Of a DNA stretch of 64,000 nucleotides, positions 22,101 through 35,900 are shown one piece after another (the first letter of the stretch is position 1; every line of letters starts with the position of its first letter). Made by a program: the position numbers and the translations under genes. The notes below the pieces were generated by a model that worked only from the letters and a program-made list of their open reading frames with translations, was not told where the DNA came from and searched no databases. The stretch is taken from contig QZCP01000568.1 in the NCBI GenBank assembly GCA_003956705.1, positions 158,257-222,256 of the forward strand. Direction: 5' to 3'. This DNA comes from Brevipalpus yothersi (Eukaryota; Arthropoda; Arachnida; Trombidiformes; Tenuipalpidae).

Positions 22101-25100
22101 GAAGGTGTTGAACCGGAAGTGGTCTCAACTTTAGCATTGACAATTTTCAATGACATCACCAATGGATGACTCTTAGACACATGAACGGGAAGACCAATGT
22201 CAGATGGAATCAATGATTGATACATGTGGGGAAGAATGATTTTGACCACATGATAATTTGAACCAGAGGTGAGATTATTTTTCAATAGTTGATATCGATG
22301 TTCCAAAACGCTGAGTGCTTGAGTGGCCATATCTTGATCGATAATGAAAAGGCTGGTCTTTTCGAAAAGTTTGAAGAAAATTTTGGCTCGTGGAGTCTCA
22401 TCCAATCGAGGAGTAAATTTGATCGGTGGACTAGACAATTTACCATGAATTCCGAAAATATCTTTCAAATTGTAACGATTGAAAATTTTTCTCATAAAAC
22501 CTTCGAAACCTTTCTGTTGATAAGCGATAGTTAGCCAACTATTTTGATATGGTCCCCATGATGAGCCCATATTGAAGTAGCCTCCTCTCGGCACTTGGGA
22601 CATATTGTTGGCCACATATTGCCAATTGAAATTGATTCCAGTGTGTTTATCTTCACTGTACCATTCATTCCAGTTGGCCTTTGAATGATCTCCTCTGTCA
22701 AATTCATATTTTGGCAGAGAAAGTAGAACATTGTGGGCAGCTCGAGCCAAGTGTTGATTGCATGGTGAGGTGAGATTGGCAGCATTGTGGAGCAATGATC
22801 TGACCATATTGATCACTTGATGATTGTGTTCATACTTCAAAACGGTGGCCACAGATTCGAGTTCATGTTGCTCTGGACCAGAGACTAGGAACAAGGTGAA
22901 GGCAGCCAATCGAAGTTCATATGGTTCACCATGATTACGGAAGATGGGCAAAGTCATGGTTTTCAATAGAGTGGGAAAAGTGTCGACCACATTGTGTAGA
23001 GCATATATCAGAGCAGTTCGGAAAAAGTTGTACTCTTCCCACTGTTTGGACATATTTTGATTGGGCAAATTGTAATCAGCGGTATGGTAGTGGGTGAATC
23101 CATAGTTTGATCCGGAAAGATGGGGCTTGAGAAGATTGAGAGCATATCCATTGCCCATGTGGCTGAGAACTTGACCCCACACAAGTTTCAAATCGAAAGA
23201 TACATCACTTTCCATCCAACCATTAACGGTATCAGCATATCGGTGGACATCTTCGACAGTACAATTGAAATTGAAACTGTGTCTTACAAAACTGTTGAAT
23301 CGAGCTCGTGGATCATTTGATCGATCTTTTCGGCCAGATGGCTTGACGAACATTGAATTCAATTGTTCACCATGATAACCGGAAGCACCATTGCCACACA
23401 ATGTTTTAACCATTTTGGCCCATGAAACTGCCAATGGAGTGATAATTTGGAAGTGGCCTGAAGTGGCTTTAGCATGTAGACTAGAGACAAGTTCAAAGTA
23501 TTTTTCGACAACCTCTCGTGATGGATGGTACAAATTTTTGGGAAGACTTTCCACAAGAGAACGAATCTCCCATTCATCAATTTTTTTGGCCTCAATCAAT
23601 TTACCGATGAACAGAGCGGCATGATTGGTACCAGCGTAAGGTAGAAGATCGAAGAAGATTTGTCTTCTGATTGATGATAAACTGCTGTCCTCTTGGATGT
23701 CAACATGGGTCTTGAAGAAATCATCAAAGTGTGGTACATCAAGGAATCCAAGGATTTCGGTCAGCTTATTGATCTTGTAGGTCAATTTTTTGCTCTCCTC
23801 AACTCCTCCAGCGATGATGTCTTCCACTATTTGATCGAGATGTTTTTTAGCAGCTTCAACCAGCTCCTCTTGTTCTGGATAGAAGAACAAATGATAGTAA
23901 GGAATGTCCAAGAATGGCTTCCTGTCCATGATAGGATCCCAAATCTTGTAGGAAAGTGAATTGTAAGTAATCACATCATCAGACAATCGATAGGCTCTGG
24001 AGCCGGAAACAACTGAAGCATATGATGTGCGCTTAGTTTCAATTAGACTCAAATTTTGATGAGTTTTCACCACAAAATTGTAGCCATGATTATCAATGTA
24101 CATCTTTCCATCGGCAATGATTCCTTCGATGTGTGGAATTTCGGTTTCATAGGTGATATTGTATCGGACAGTTGAAAATTGTTCAACTGGTGATGGCTTA
24201 GCTTTGGAATCACATTCGCAACCGTATGTTGATCGGGACAATCGCTCAGATTTTGGTAGATATGAATCCTCAAATTGATCGAATTCGTTCATTCGAAGTG
24301 AAGATTGGCATCGTGATGAGCATCGAGTTTTGTCCAAATTGTGGCGGATCATCATAGATTCGTGGAGACAATTTCGATAGTTACGTGTTTTGGTCAAATT
24401 GAGAGCAAAGAATCCGGATCCTTGATAGTAGTTCAAATTTTTGGGATCAGATGTTCGGAATCGTTCGTAAGTAGTTTCACAGACACCTTTGATACCATCC
24501 TCATAGGTTGAATAGTGGACCAATCGTTCGGTTGGTGAATCAAGTGAAACTGATTTACGGCTTGATTCGTAGATCACTTTCTGGGGTTTGAGATCAACTT
24601 GAAGAATATCGATCACACTTTTCTTCATATTGACTGACCAGAATGGATCATCTTTACCAGCTTCCAGACTGGTGAAGACACCATTTTTCAACTGGAATCG
24701 AACTGGCTTAGATATTTCGCGAACAAAATCGTGACCAGAATCTTGAGCAAAATAGAGATGATCATCTTCTGGGATGATACCATGAACTTTACTCAATTTT
24801 GGATCAACGAATTTCATCACAATCCATCCTTGATCATCTTTGGTGAGAAACACTTCCGATACCACTTGATAACCAGATTGTTGTTGGTTAATATGAGGTA
24901 GACCGGTCAATACGTAACCCGAATAGTGATATCGATAAGCAATATTGTCACCAAAATCTAGTTAAAGAACAACAGAGGGATCAAGTTAGGATGATTTAAA
25001 CTTGAACTCAAAGTTTCGGTAACTTGTCACACTAATCAAGTAGAAAGTAAACTTACCAATTGGCTTTGGTTCGGCATATTCATTTTGCCAGGCCGATAGA

Positions 25101-25141
25101 CCGGCAACGAAAAAGCCGATCAAAAGGAAAAGCACTCTCAT
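19193..25141 (-). CDS. Vg: vitellogenin (yolk lipoprotein precursor)
   Basis: Four exons: 25141-25057, 24957-21379, 21290-20256, 20181-19193; introns of 99, 88 and 74 bp, GT-AG, phases consistent; 1895 aa, typical for arthropod vitellogenins. The start MRVLFLLIGFFVAGLSAW is a clear signal peptide. Residues from about 33 (YRYHYSGYVLTGLP) to about 800 read as the lipid-transfer N-terminal domain, followed by the beta-sheet lipid pocket region. From about 1569 (TCSVSKSAITTFDNFTYELPH) to about 1720 lies a von Willebrand D domain with CGLCGN, then a Cys-containing C-terminus. No long poly-serine tract is present. A basic stretch near 1195-1220 (VERRGLREASKNEKR...HLRRGF) is a candidate processing site. 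The protein should be made in fat-body-like tissue, secreted and taken up by oocytes (family knowledge). The VWD domain and length favour vitellogenin over apolipophorin-like or MTP proteins. Confidence 0.95.
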
Positions 25142-25237
25142 CACCACTGACACTGGTTGTTCTTACTGTAACAACCGTTATTCGTTCCAATATTCTTCTC
25201 AAATGAGAGATGAGATGATCAAAGAATCGATTCTCAC

Positions 25238-25245
25238 CTTAAATA
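25238..25245 (-). promoter_or_regulatory. TATA-like element upstream of vitellogenin
   Basis: The minus strand reads TATTTAAG about 97 bases before the vitellogenin ATG. With a start site some 25-30 bases downstream, the leader would be about 70 bases. It is the only TATA-like word in a suitable position, but the evidence is positional only. Confidence 0.4.
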
Positions 25246-26905
25246 TGAACAATTCTGCTTGCTTAACGATTTTTTTTTCGTCTCTCTGTCTCTCTCATGT
25301 TTGATATCACATTGATAGTTACAGTTTTGCTGACTGAGATCAACGATATGGCATCGACATCGCAACAGAGGATAAAACTTTGACATCGGCTCATCTTGGG
25401 AGGCAGGAAAAGAAAAAAGATGGAAGAGGATTCCCTCTGATTCCAAGATATATATGTGTGTAGATATATATATACATGTAGCATTTAATTCAAGTTTAAT
25501 TCATAGCTAAAAATTCTTTTTTCTCGTTAAAATTGTCCCTCTTGTCAGAAATATTTTTTTCTTCGTTTTCTCATGATCAACAAAAAAAAAGATTTTCTTC
25601 AAATAAAACGAAAATTCTCATTCATCAAGTATATACACGAGTAGCGTACTTACGCACTCGCAAGATTAATAACGTTACATGTATAAGAGAGAAAGAGAGA
25701 GGTAAGATTATGTATGATAAAAATCTCAACCGATTTTGGAATCAGAATAGTTGTGTGTAAATTTTTGATGACAACAATTTTTTCTTTATCACTCTTCTTT
25801 GATCACGCATCACTTGCATGGGATAGCATAAATGACGAAAAAAAAAATGAAGAGAGTAAACCAATAAGAAATCCCAAAAAGGCAAAAGGCAAAAGTTGAA
25901 GGGAATCTTGAGGCCAGAACCAAGACGGCATGTACATCGATGGACCAAGGTGCAATAAGAGGTGGAAGAGAAGAATTGTGAACATAACAAACCAAAAAGT
26001 GTCAACTGGGTAGACAATATCAATAGGGATTCAAATTTTTGGGGAATCACTTGATATCAGGCTACCAGCCAAGGGTCAGAAAAGCTTCAGCCATAGTCCA
26101 AATTTTGAGAAGCGATGGATGCTGGACCGAAATGAATCATCTCGAAAAGTCAATATCGTTCGATTTTTTCTTTTCTTTGCTTGCTTTCTACCAACTTTTG
26201 AATCTCCAGCCTCATGATACAGCCATGAAGAGGACACGTCGGTTCATACACAATTTCGAATTCTGTGAATTACAAGTTCCGACTATCTCCATGAGATCAG
26301 GGCTGTTGGGGTGTACACTGTACCATTTGCTAACAGCAATAGAGATGCAAATTCTATGTTCATTCAGATGAATGAACATTTCTGCTTGATTTTGCGGCCG
26401 AATTGTGAGATGAAGAAGCTGGTTGATCGGCAATCTCTTCGCTACTAGCCACAAAGTAAGTCATCAGCATCAATGAAAGTGATCGGTGAAATCAATGAAT
26501 AAAAATCGTAAGCATTTCTTATTGAATCAAGTATTAATCAATCCTTCTTAATTTGAATCAGCTGATCTTTCTTAAGATGTTAAACTTCTCTCCTTTTCTC
26601 TTCATCTCTCTCTGATGAATTTTTCTTTGCTTATTTGAATTGCCTCGAGTTGAGATGAAAATTTGACCATGATATTGATAACATCTCGTTCATTCTTATT
26701 TTGCCATACAAATCATTAAACCGCATAATGATACAAGTGATCGTTGATAATCAATCAGATAGCTTCGATCGATTGTTTGATACGATTTGTTTTGGCGCGC
26801 TTGAAAGAAAAAATTTGGTGTTGAGGGCTTGAAAAATGGATAAAGAATTTTTGCAAACATTTGGCTGAGAGAGAGAAAGGATCCATCACAAATTCCAAAT
26901 TTTCT
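25246..26905. other. intergenic region: vitellogenin upstream and LARP4 3' side
   Basis: This should hold vitellogenin control sequences on the left and the LARP4 3' untranslated region on the right. No gene is supported. A hydrophobic 60-codon ATG frame at 25803-25985 (minus) and a 110-codon frame at 26039-26371 (plus) were examined and not accepted. Confidence 0.45.
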
Positions 26906-29900
26906 TTAAGCTTTGTCTGATAATAAAAGGTATCTCGGATGATAGTCTCGGGCTAGGGCACGAAGAGGAGTTAGATTGGATGTGGGTTCCTTGTGTATGG
27001 AATCACTAATTTTGCTTGCTGGTGTCTCTTCTTCCGGCTTTTGCTTAGAAAGTCTGGCAACCTCACAGTAGGTGAGACGTCTTGGGCATATATTTTTTTG
27101 ATCACTTGATACTTCGGAATCCAAATCAGCACCACAATCGGATCCACATGTTTGGCAATTTTCTTTGATCAATTTTTTATCACCATCATCACCAATACTG
27201 TTGATGGTGGATTCTTTTGCTTCCGACTTTTGATCATTATCGACTTTATTATTATTATCAACAGTATCGTCAACTTTGTCTGATTTTGTTTCTCTCATTT
27301 TCTGAGAATTTTCGGACAACTTGGGAACACTTGATTTGCTGATTTTATGATTATCATCATGATGATGATGATCCTGATCATTGGTGATAATTCCATTGGA
27401 AGTTTTGCATGATTGTTCAACATCAACAATTTTTTTTGCTTTCACATCGCTAACTGAATCCGCATCACATCCTTCATCATCATTACCACTGTCATGATTG
27501 TCATCATCAGCGTGTATCCGATCATCTTCTTCCTCTTCCTCTTCGTCATCATCGTCATCATCAGATGATGTTACATCAATAATGACTACGTTTGAATCTT
27601 TGATACTACTACTTTCATTTGAAGCTTCATCACTTTTCATCTGTAAATGTGTTGCATCATTTTTTGCATTATTGTCATCATCATGCTGATTGGCTTTCTC
27701 TTCCAATGGTAGTGGCAAAGTATTTGAATTCTTTTCAAAATGATTCCATACGTTTCCCTTGACAATGTCAGCCATAGAATTGTATTGATTAGCACTTGAA
27801 TGACCTTTGATCACAGTTAGTGGACTTTTTGGTCTCACGCTTGCAATTGATGAATTTCTGCGGAGGAACAAGAAAATCGATACATAAGTTCACTTACAAA
27901 ATTAAAACGGTCTAAAGTTGAAAAATACTTACGATGAACAATCATTCAGATCATTTGATGCCGATCCATGTTCATCGGAAGCTTGAGATGGCACCTCTTC
28001 ATTCAATGATCCAGGTAGTGGAGGAAATGAAGTTGATTTAAGATCAAAAATTGGTGGTTCTTTGGCTTTTGCCTTATTTTCATCAATCGTATTAGCTGTC
28101 TGGCCATTATAGCGGCCAGATGAACGAGAATGGCTACTTCTTCCACCATGACTAGAACTTTTACCAACATCTGAATAATCACGCCATCGTTTTTCGCCTG
28201 ATGATCTAATCTTGATACCATTACCAGTACTGCTGCTATTACTACTATTACTACCATTTGTCATATTTGTTCGACAATTACCACTACTACTACTAGTAGT
28301 AGTGGTAGTAGTGGTGGTAGTACTAGAAGTACCGTTACAGCTATCACCAGTAGTTGAATTCGTTGACTGAGTCTGTGTATGGATCTCTGCGCAACCAGAA
28401 TCTGCTTCTGACGATGGAGCGGAATGATTGCTTCGAATTTCACAGCCTATATACACCAACGAATAGAGAGAGAAAGAGAAAGAGAAAGAGAAAGAGAGAG
28501 AAGTGATAAAGAATTGATTGTGAAAGTGATAAATAAATGATCAACAAGTCCAATAGAGATGAACCCTTTTTTTCTGTTCTCCTTCTTTTCCTTCCTCTAC
28601 TCTCTGACTAAATAGGATGGTCAAAGGAATGAGAGAGAGAAAGAGAGAGAGGAAGAAACGAAAGTGGATCAAGACGATGATCAAATCAATTTACCTGAAC
28701 GAACACCTTTCTTTGATGATGTTGAGAAAGAGTGCATACAGCCTGGTCCATGGATACCCGGTGGACGAGGTACATCAGTACCATTTACTGGTGAATTTTG
28801 AGATTGATTGGTCAAAAAAGGTATAGGAAAATTGAGTGTTGACACATTATTTCGTGTGAGAGTCTTCAAAATTGGTGTTGTTGTAGTTGAAGATTGCTGC
28901 TGATTGGTTACTGTTGATCCTGTATGTACGATTGGCCTTTTTTCATTATCATCTTTCTTTAAAGATTTATCACTCTTCTCTATACTTTTTGGCTGATCAT
29001 TTATTTTGTCTCCTTGCTTATTCATGATCCCAGTGGCCATTGTCAATTTATTCGAAATACTATTGCCACTATTGGATGTTGCCTTGCGTGATACTCCATG
29101 ACTAGGGAATATAAAGAAAAGAAAATAGAAGAGAGACCGGAAACGTTTATGTAAATATTGTATCGAAAAAGAGAGTGTATTTCGTAATATCATGCATACT
29201 TTTTTTTGTTATTATTATTATCATATGTTTTCACTTTCTTGTTATTTATATGTACATGTATATGTATATGTATTTTTTCTTCTTATATTTTTGATATAAT
29301 GGAAAACAGAACCACACTCACTTATCAGTTTTGCTTCTGGCATTGTAAGAAGTCCTATTTTGCGAAGAAAATGTAACACCATTCGATGAAGATGGAGAGT
29401 AAGCATTATTTTTGGTAGCATTTGATGCTAAAGAATTTTGCGTAGATGTTGAGCTTGGCCCAGGTAAATTTGAAGATGATGAAGTCGAAGGTGATACAGA
29501 ATTGTCTGAATTTCTCGATCTTCTGGAGTGATTATTGTTGACTTGAGCCCGATTGCAAAATCTATGTGTAAAAATAAAGTTTGTAATTAATAATCTAGAC
29601 CAATAAATGTGAATAAAGAAACAAATGATTGTAGCCATGCAAATTTGGTTTATTGGAATATTCATCTGATATGAGGTGGGAAAAAGTTCAGCATCATCAC
29701 TATAAGTATCATTCGTCGAAGAGCAAAAAGTTTCTTATTTTGATGTACAGAATCTTTTTCCATTCTTCCAGCAATCAATCCGTTTCCTCTTTATTCTACT
29801 TTCTCTCTATCAATTCCAAGTAATCTCATGATCATCTACCTGATATCTTGAGAAGGTATCTGATGATGGAAATGGTGCATGTTGAAAGAGTTTGCAGATT

Positions 29901-32900
29901 GTTTGGAGTAATTAATCGATGGACAATTATCAACTGTCATCGATGTAGCTGATACCGGATGTGTGTATCGTATTGATGTGTATAATCTGGAATTTTTGCG
30001 TTGATGATGATTATTTCTCATCATATAATTTTGACGACTAGAGTCATTTTGAATCGGCTTGAAGGCTGCATGAGGAGATAGACCATTCAATGTAAAAACA
30101 GTGCTCAAATCGTAACAAGTAGTCGTCGGTGTCCATGCTTGAAGCACAGTTGGCGGATAAAATGTGGGAAAAATCTATAATATAAAAAAAGTGTATCAAT
30201 TAGAGAAGATGAATTAATCCACTTCCATCAAGTCCAATATGAGTTCACAAAGAGGTAAGTATCAGTAAGGAATGGATCAATTTTAGTCAAAAAATTCCGC
30301 TCTATCTACATTATTGTATTGGTATTCACGTATTAGCCAAATCAGGTGAATACACTTTGGTACTTTTAAGATATTTTGCAAATATATTCTTTTATTTTTG
30401 CTATCCATCAATTTGCAAATTGATTGATAAAAATTGTCATTTCCTGGCGATGTGGATGGAATCTTAAATCATGTGAATATCATTTGGATCAACAAAGTGC
30501 AACTTACTGGAGGAATGTTTGCTTGGTATGGATAACCAGGGTTTGGCGATACTTGGAAGGATAATTGACAATTGGAAGAACTATTAGCAGGTATTCCAAG
30601 AGGTGAATTATTATCTTCACTTCTTGCGGATGAGTGACTACCATTCTTGTAGTTCATACAACTGGTCACAATTGGCTTTGCTTTTATTCGAGCCTTGATT
30701 AATGGAAGAGAGAGAGGAGAGAGAGGTAAAGAAAGAGAAAGAAAAGAAAAAAGTTATCATTTGTAGATAGGTAAGAGTTGAAATGGTGATATTATTGGAT
30801 AAAAATGAATGCTAAAGATATTTCACAACTCTTGAACAATTAACAAAATAGTCTGAGTCTCATTTAAAGTTCAGTCTGGAGCTGATGAAAGCTGGAAAGC
30901 TTCCATGAAAATTGGACACAAAATTGAATGAATATTTTTGGCATGAGCTTTATGATTAAATTAAAGAGTATATTGTTATTACCATTATTGGCTTTCCTTG
31001 GAACGTTCGAACATCTTCCCGAAGATAACGGAAAGCTCTTTGTGCATCTTCATCAGTTTCAAAAGTAACATACCAACTGTTATTGTGAGCAAATTCGCAA
31101 CTCACAAATTTTGGACAATTCTTTCCACCAAGTAGCTTGTGAACTTCCTGAAATCGATAAAGAAAATTTTGAATAATGTAAATTGTTTTTGCCAGTCAGT
31201 GTACAAATTGGTTGGTACAGATTTACTAATTGAAGTCAATATACTTTAGATATAAGAGATTGAATTGGATAAACTTGAGAAGAAAATATTCTCAGAATGT
31301 CGTTCAAGCCTTATCCTTAGCAGTATTAAAAATTTGCATGCTGAACCACACTCAATATAACTACATTTCGGCTCTCCGATAAATCGCAAGAGAACCCCTC
31401 CAAAAAATTAAGGCTGAACAAACTTCAAAATCATTGCAATATTAAAGAGGATATGAAACACTATCCGCTGTTTTCTTCGATCTTATAGATGCACTTCATG
31501 CACCAATCGGTATATTTCGTAGAGTGCGATAGAGAGAAAAGAAAGAATTAAGAGCAAGAATGTATTAGCATAATCTGTGATCAGTGATTTGCAATAGTTC
31601 TAATCGTTCAATAGATATATAGAAAGTGATCATTGATCCCACTCTGCATGCCTGTTAAGTGTGGCAAACTTTAACAGATCAACTAATGGCAAGAAACAGA
31701 AAATTAAGGAGAAAGAGAGATAAATAGAATAAAAATCAGAGATAGTTTTGACCGGAAGTGAGAAAGATGCTGAGAGGAAAAGTATTGCGAAAAAACAATC
31801 TCAACTAGACAGTCTCAACTTTTCGAGAATTCGATTTATTCTCTCTTTCTTTCATTCTCACATTCTCTCTCTCTCTTTCTATTGATGGAGTAAAAAAGTA
31901 AAGAGACTGATGGAAGAATCAATAAAAATCATATTAGTGACCATCAAGAGTGTTGATAAATAAGAGAGAGAGAAAGAAAGAAAAAAAACAGTATTCACCT
32001 CAATAGGAGTTGAGTCTGGTATTTCTCTCAGTATCAAAACGCATCGCTTGTTAACTGGACGAACTTTAGTACCACTTTCATCAACTTGAACACAAGCTGA
32101 GTCTTTTGGGGTGGTAGTCAAGGAGTAGTAATGTATGGTGAACGTGATTGTGTTGTATGATTAGATGCCATCAAGATTCCAATGATGGTGATCATTGAGA
32201 GAGTAAGATAACAATATCAAAAAGAGAAAGTGTTGAGAAGTGAAGATTTTGTTTTCGATGTGATCAAGAATGTCCAAATCGTTTCAGTGGGTGTTTCACA
32301 ATCGATACACATACGGAATCATGACCATCATTATTATCAAGGTAGATGCAGATGGAGAAATAAAATAATACGAAAAGATTTGATTAGTATCAGTTCATTG
32401 CACTTGTGATCAATTGATTGACCAATAGAAGAGGAAGAAAAAAACAGTAGGGAATACTGTGGGGAACATAAGTGATTGTATTGTATTCTCTATTCTAAAT
32501 GGATACACTTTCAATTTGGATTAGGCCTAAATCTTACCTCTGAGCACTGATACAATCAAGTCCATATTGCGAGTTAATCGTCTCACTTGATCAAAATTGG
32601 CAACAGTATTGATGAGAACATATTGATCACTGTCCATTTGAGATAATAGATAGGAATCTCGTGATAAATTTTCACGTGAAAAATAGTATTCCAATTGATG
32701 TTGGAGCATTCGTTTGAGGGTTTCCATTGGAATAGATTTGTCTAAAGTTTCCATATCTAGTGATAGAAAAAGAGAGATGATGAAAAAATGATTAAATTTT
32801 CCGAATGAATTTCAATCAGTATAATAAATTAACAGAAAAAAAATTAGAGAAAGAGAGGAAGGTAGAATAATAATCATTATCCATTAAATTAATGTTCGAT

Positions 32901-35900
32901 GGATAATCAATTGGATCAAATAAAATGTGATGAAAAAAGGAAAAGTGCAAAAAGAAACAGGCCAACAGTGATTAGTAGTGGTAGATCTACACATCGTTCT
33001 TGATATATCAAATCAAGCCAGCCAAAATCAACTTATCAATCAGACTAGATCAATCACGATTGTGAGTGTTTATGTGATAAATAACTGGTCAATTGTATCG
33101 CATTAAACTTACTACAGTTATCTGTGTGTGAGAACAAAGTAAATGGTTCACAAAATGAGTAGATATTTCTCTAATCTTTAACCAAAAAAAAGAGAGAGAA
33201 AATTTTTCACTCTCAATCAAAAAAAAGTGATGATGATCAATGAAAGTAATCACAAACTATCAGGACAGATAAGAGAGACCTTGCAGAACGTTTACTATTG
33301 AAAAAAATTAGTGTGTCTGTTGGTATGCATGTGTTTATAGTGTTCAATTATTGTTATTGTCTATCTTTTGTGTGTGTGCTTCCTGATGTCCAGTAGTTGA
33401 CAAGATCAACAATCACTTTCACTAATCAGTGAGCTTTTAGCAAATTTATTCACTGACCATTGGTTGACGGTCAGGAATGGCATAAAACAGATGTGTAGAG
33501 TGTCTATCGATTATTGGGTTACTCTTGGTCTGAAATTATTTAGCTTTTTTGAATAAACCTGTTGATCTCATGGGAACAGAATCAATCTAATTAATTTGCT
33601 ACCGAGTCATCATTAGAAAATCTTCCGGTCTTTAAATGAACAATAATTATCTATTGCTAGAGAATAAATAGCCATCACTTTCATTGGCTATTTCAAAATT
33701 GAGATCATATTTTCTCCAATCCGATTTAAAAGGTGTTTTGAGTTTTTGTTTAACCTTTGAATTGATATTAATTCTGATCATGATGCTCTTTAGCACCTCA
33801 TCAATTAATAGCTAGCTAAGAGAGTTATGTTTTTCCTTTCATTAGACCAATTTAGATCAAGAAGTTGATGAATTTTGTTTGCAAAATCTTACGGAAGCCA
33901 TAAATTTTTTGATCACTCAAAGCATAAGATTATTCATACAGAATCATAGGCTCATAAATTTAATACATTATTCCCTAGCTTTTGACATTTTCCTATCGAT
34001 ATTATTTTATTAATGTCTATCACGTATCGGTTTCACTTAGAATTCAGTTTTCTTAGGCACAAAGATGTAAGCATTCATAATTTTATAAGCATACTAAATT
34101 CTTCTTCTTCTGGACCCTTTTGTACTTCAAAAATTCTCAATTCTCAAGATATGGGGATAATCAGTTTAACGGCCTAATCTATACCAAACGATATTGAAGA
34201 ACACGTTTTACGACGTGATGGAAAATATAATCATTTTTGCCAACATCATTTTTCATGATCATCTTTACTTTCACAGCCTCCATGTGTATTTATTCGAATT
34301 CACATCATCAAAAAGTACACTTTCTTAATCCTCTTTTTCAACAGTATTAATTGTCACCAATTACACAAGTGTATCATCATTCCCTAGTCAATACTTCTCT
34401 TTTCTACTATTATAACTGTTATTCTAATTTGCATACTTATTAATCATTGAACTTTTTCTTTCTCCTCTCACAACTTTCATCATTCACACTATTACAATCA
34501 TCACCATTTGACGTACATTTGTCAAACATCTCAACGATATTCTTTTTCTCCTTATTTCATCTTGCAACTTTAATTCTCACGTTTTTCGAGAGAAATTAAT
34601 TACGCTAAATGTATTCGTTTGATTAATCAATTTTAGCCAAAGATATCATTTGCATCTTTTCGCTATTAAGGTGAATATGTATGTGTGTTGATAAATTGTG
34701 TTCATATTTGATTTAGTTACCTTGATTAGATGCTTCATGTGAAGGTGATGGTGATTCGGATTGATGATTGAATTGTGGAAGTGTATATCCTTTGCATCGA
34801 CAATCACACATTTTTCGGCCCATAAAATTGGTACCATTTTTGCTTGATGATGAGGAAGAAGAGGAAGAGGAGGAGGATGCGGTTGATGAGGAGGAAGATA
34901 TTCCCGATGAAGATACAGATGATGGAGAAGATGATTGGCCCCCAATTTCTCTTCGTTTAGCACAATTCGTATCATCACCTGGATTCTCTTCAACCGGTAC
35001 ATCAGTATCAGTATCAATAGTGTTTCCATTTCTTGTGGCACCAATATCACCCGAACTATCATCACATTTGATTTCAATTGAAGCACCAGAAGCATCTGAA
35101 TATATCATGGTTCCATCTTCATCACGAAAGGCTGTGGAACCATGTCCTATTGATTCCTTATCGGTTTCGGTTGATGATAATGTTTCACCTCCCAAAGCTT
35201 CATCTTCTGATATGACTTCATTTGATTGCACTGATGAGAGGAAAATATCGAGAAAGAGAGAGAGTGAAAAGAAAATAATAACAGATTAATTCAACAATCA
35301 AAGAAAACAGAACATTCTTTTCTCTTTGAAATTTTTCCGATTGACATTCTTTTTTTTCTATGTATCCACATTGATCAATGTGATCATGAATGTGTTGTTC
35401 ATACTTAAGGTTCAATAAACGCCAAAGATAGTCTAAAACTGTCGATATAAGTCAAAAATGGACAAAGTCAAAAGAGAAAAATGAGCAATAATGGTGATAA
35501 TAATCACTTCACTGTTAAGCTCAATAAAAGTTGTATGTGTATGTGTGATATGTGTGTGTGTTCCCTTAAGTCAATTGAGGAAAAATAGATGGAATGATTA
35601 ATGGTAACAACAATGTAGTCCCGATGGTCAAACTGAATCTGTCGAAATAAATGAACGGAAATGTGTGTATGTATATGAGTTTTCTTTGACATGTGAACTA
35701 TCAAAATGAACATGTATTAGTACCCAGCAACCATATACTGTTGTTATTTATTTTCAATGTATTGTACCAAAATTGTGGACATATAATCTCATCATCATGA
35801 ATGGATTCAAATTGGAAAGCGGATGTGTTACAGTGAACATACAGCATACACAATGAATTATTTTTCTTTCCCTCTCTTTCAGAACAAGCAAATTGTTGAA

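Noticed and set aside
25803..25985. 60-codon hydrophobic frame (MFTILLFHLLLHLG...) with two possible membrane segments
   Set aside because: AT-rich pyrimidine tracts give hydrophobic codons by chance; no family recognised, and joining it to an upstream ATG segment by a GT-AG intron breaks the frame.
26039..26371. 110-codon plus-strand frame
   Set aside because: It starts at a non-ATG codon, lies opposite the local gene strand and shows no domain or family signal.
34768..35289. 173-codon plus-strand frame opposite a LARP4 exon
   Set aside because: It is the mirror of the Ser-rich LARP4 exon, whose phases fit the gene on the minus strand.
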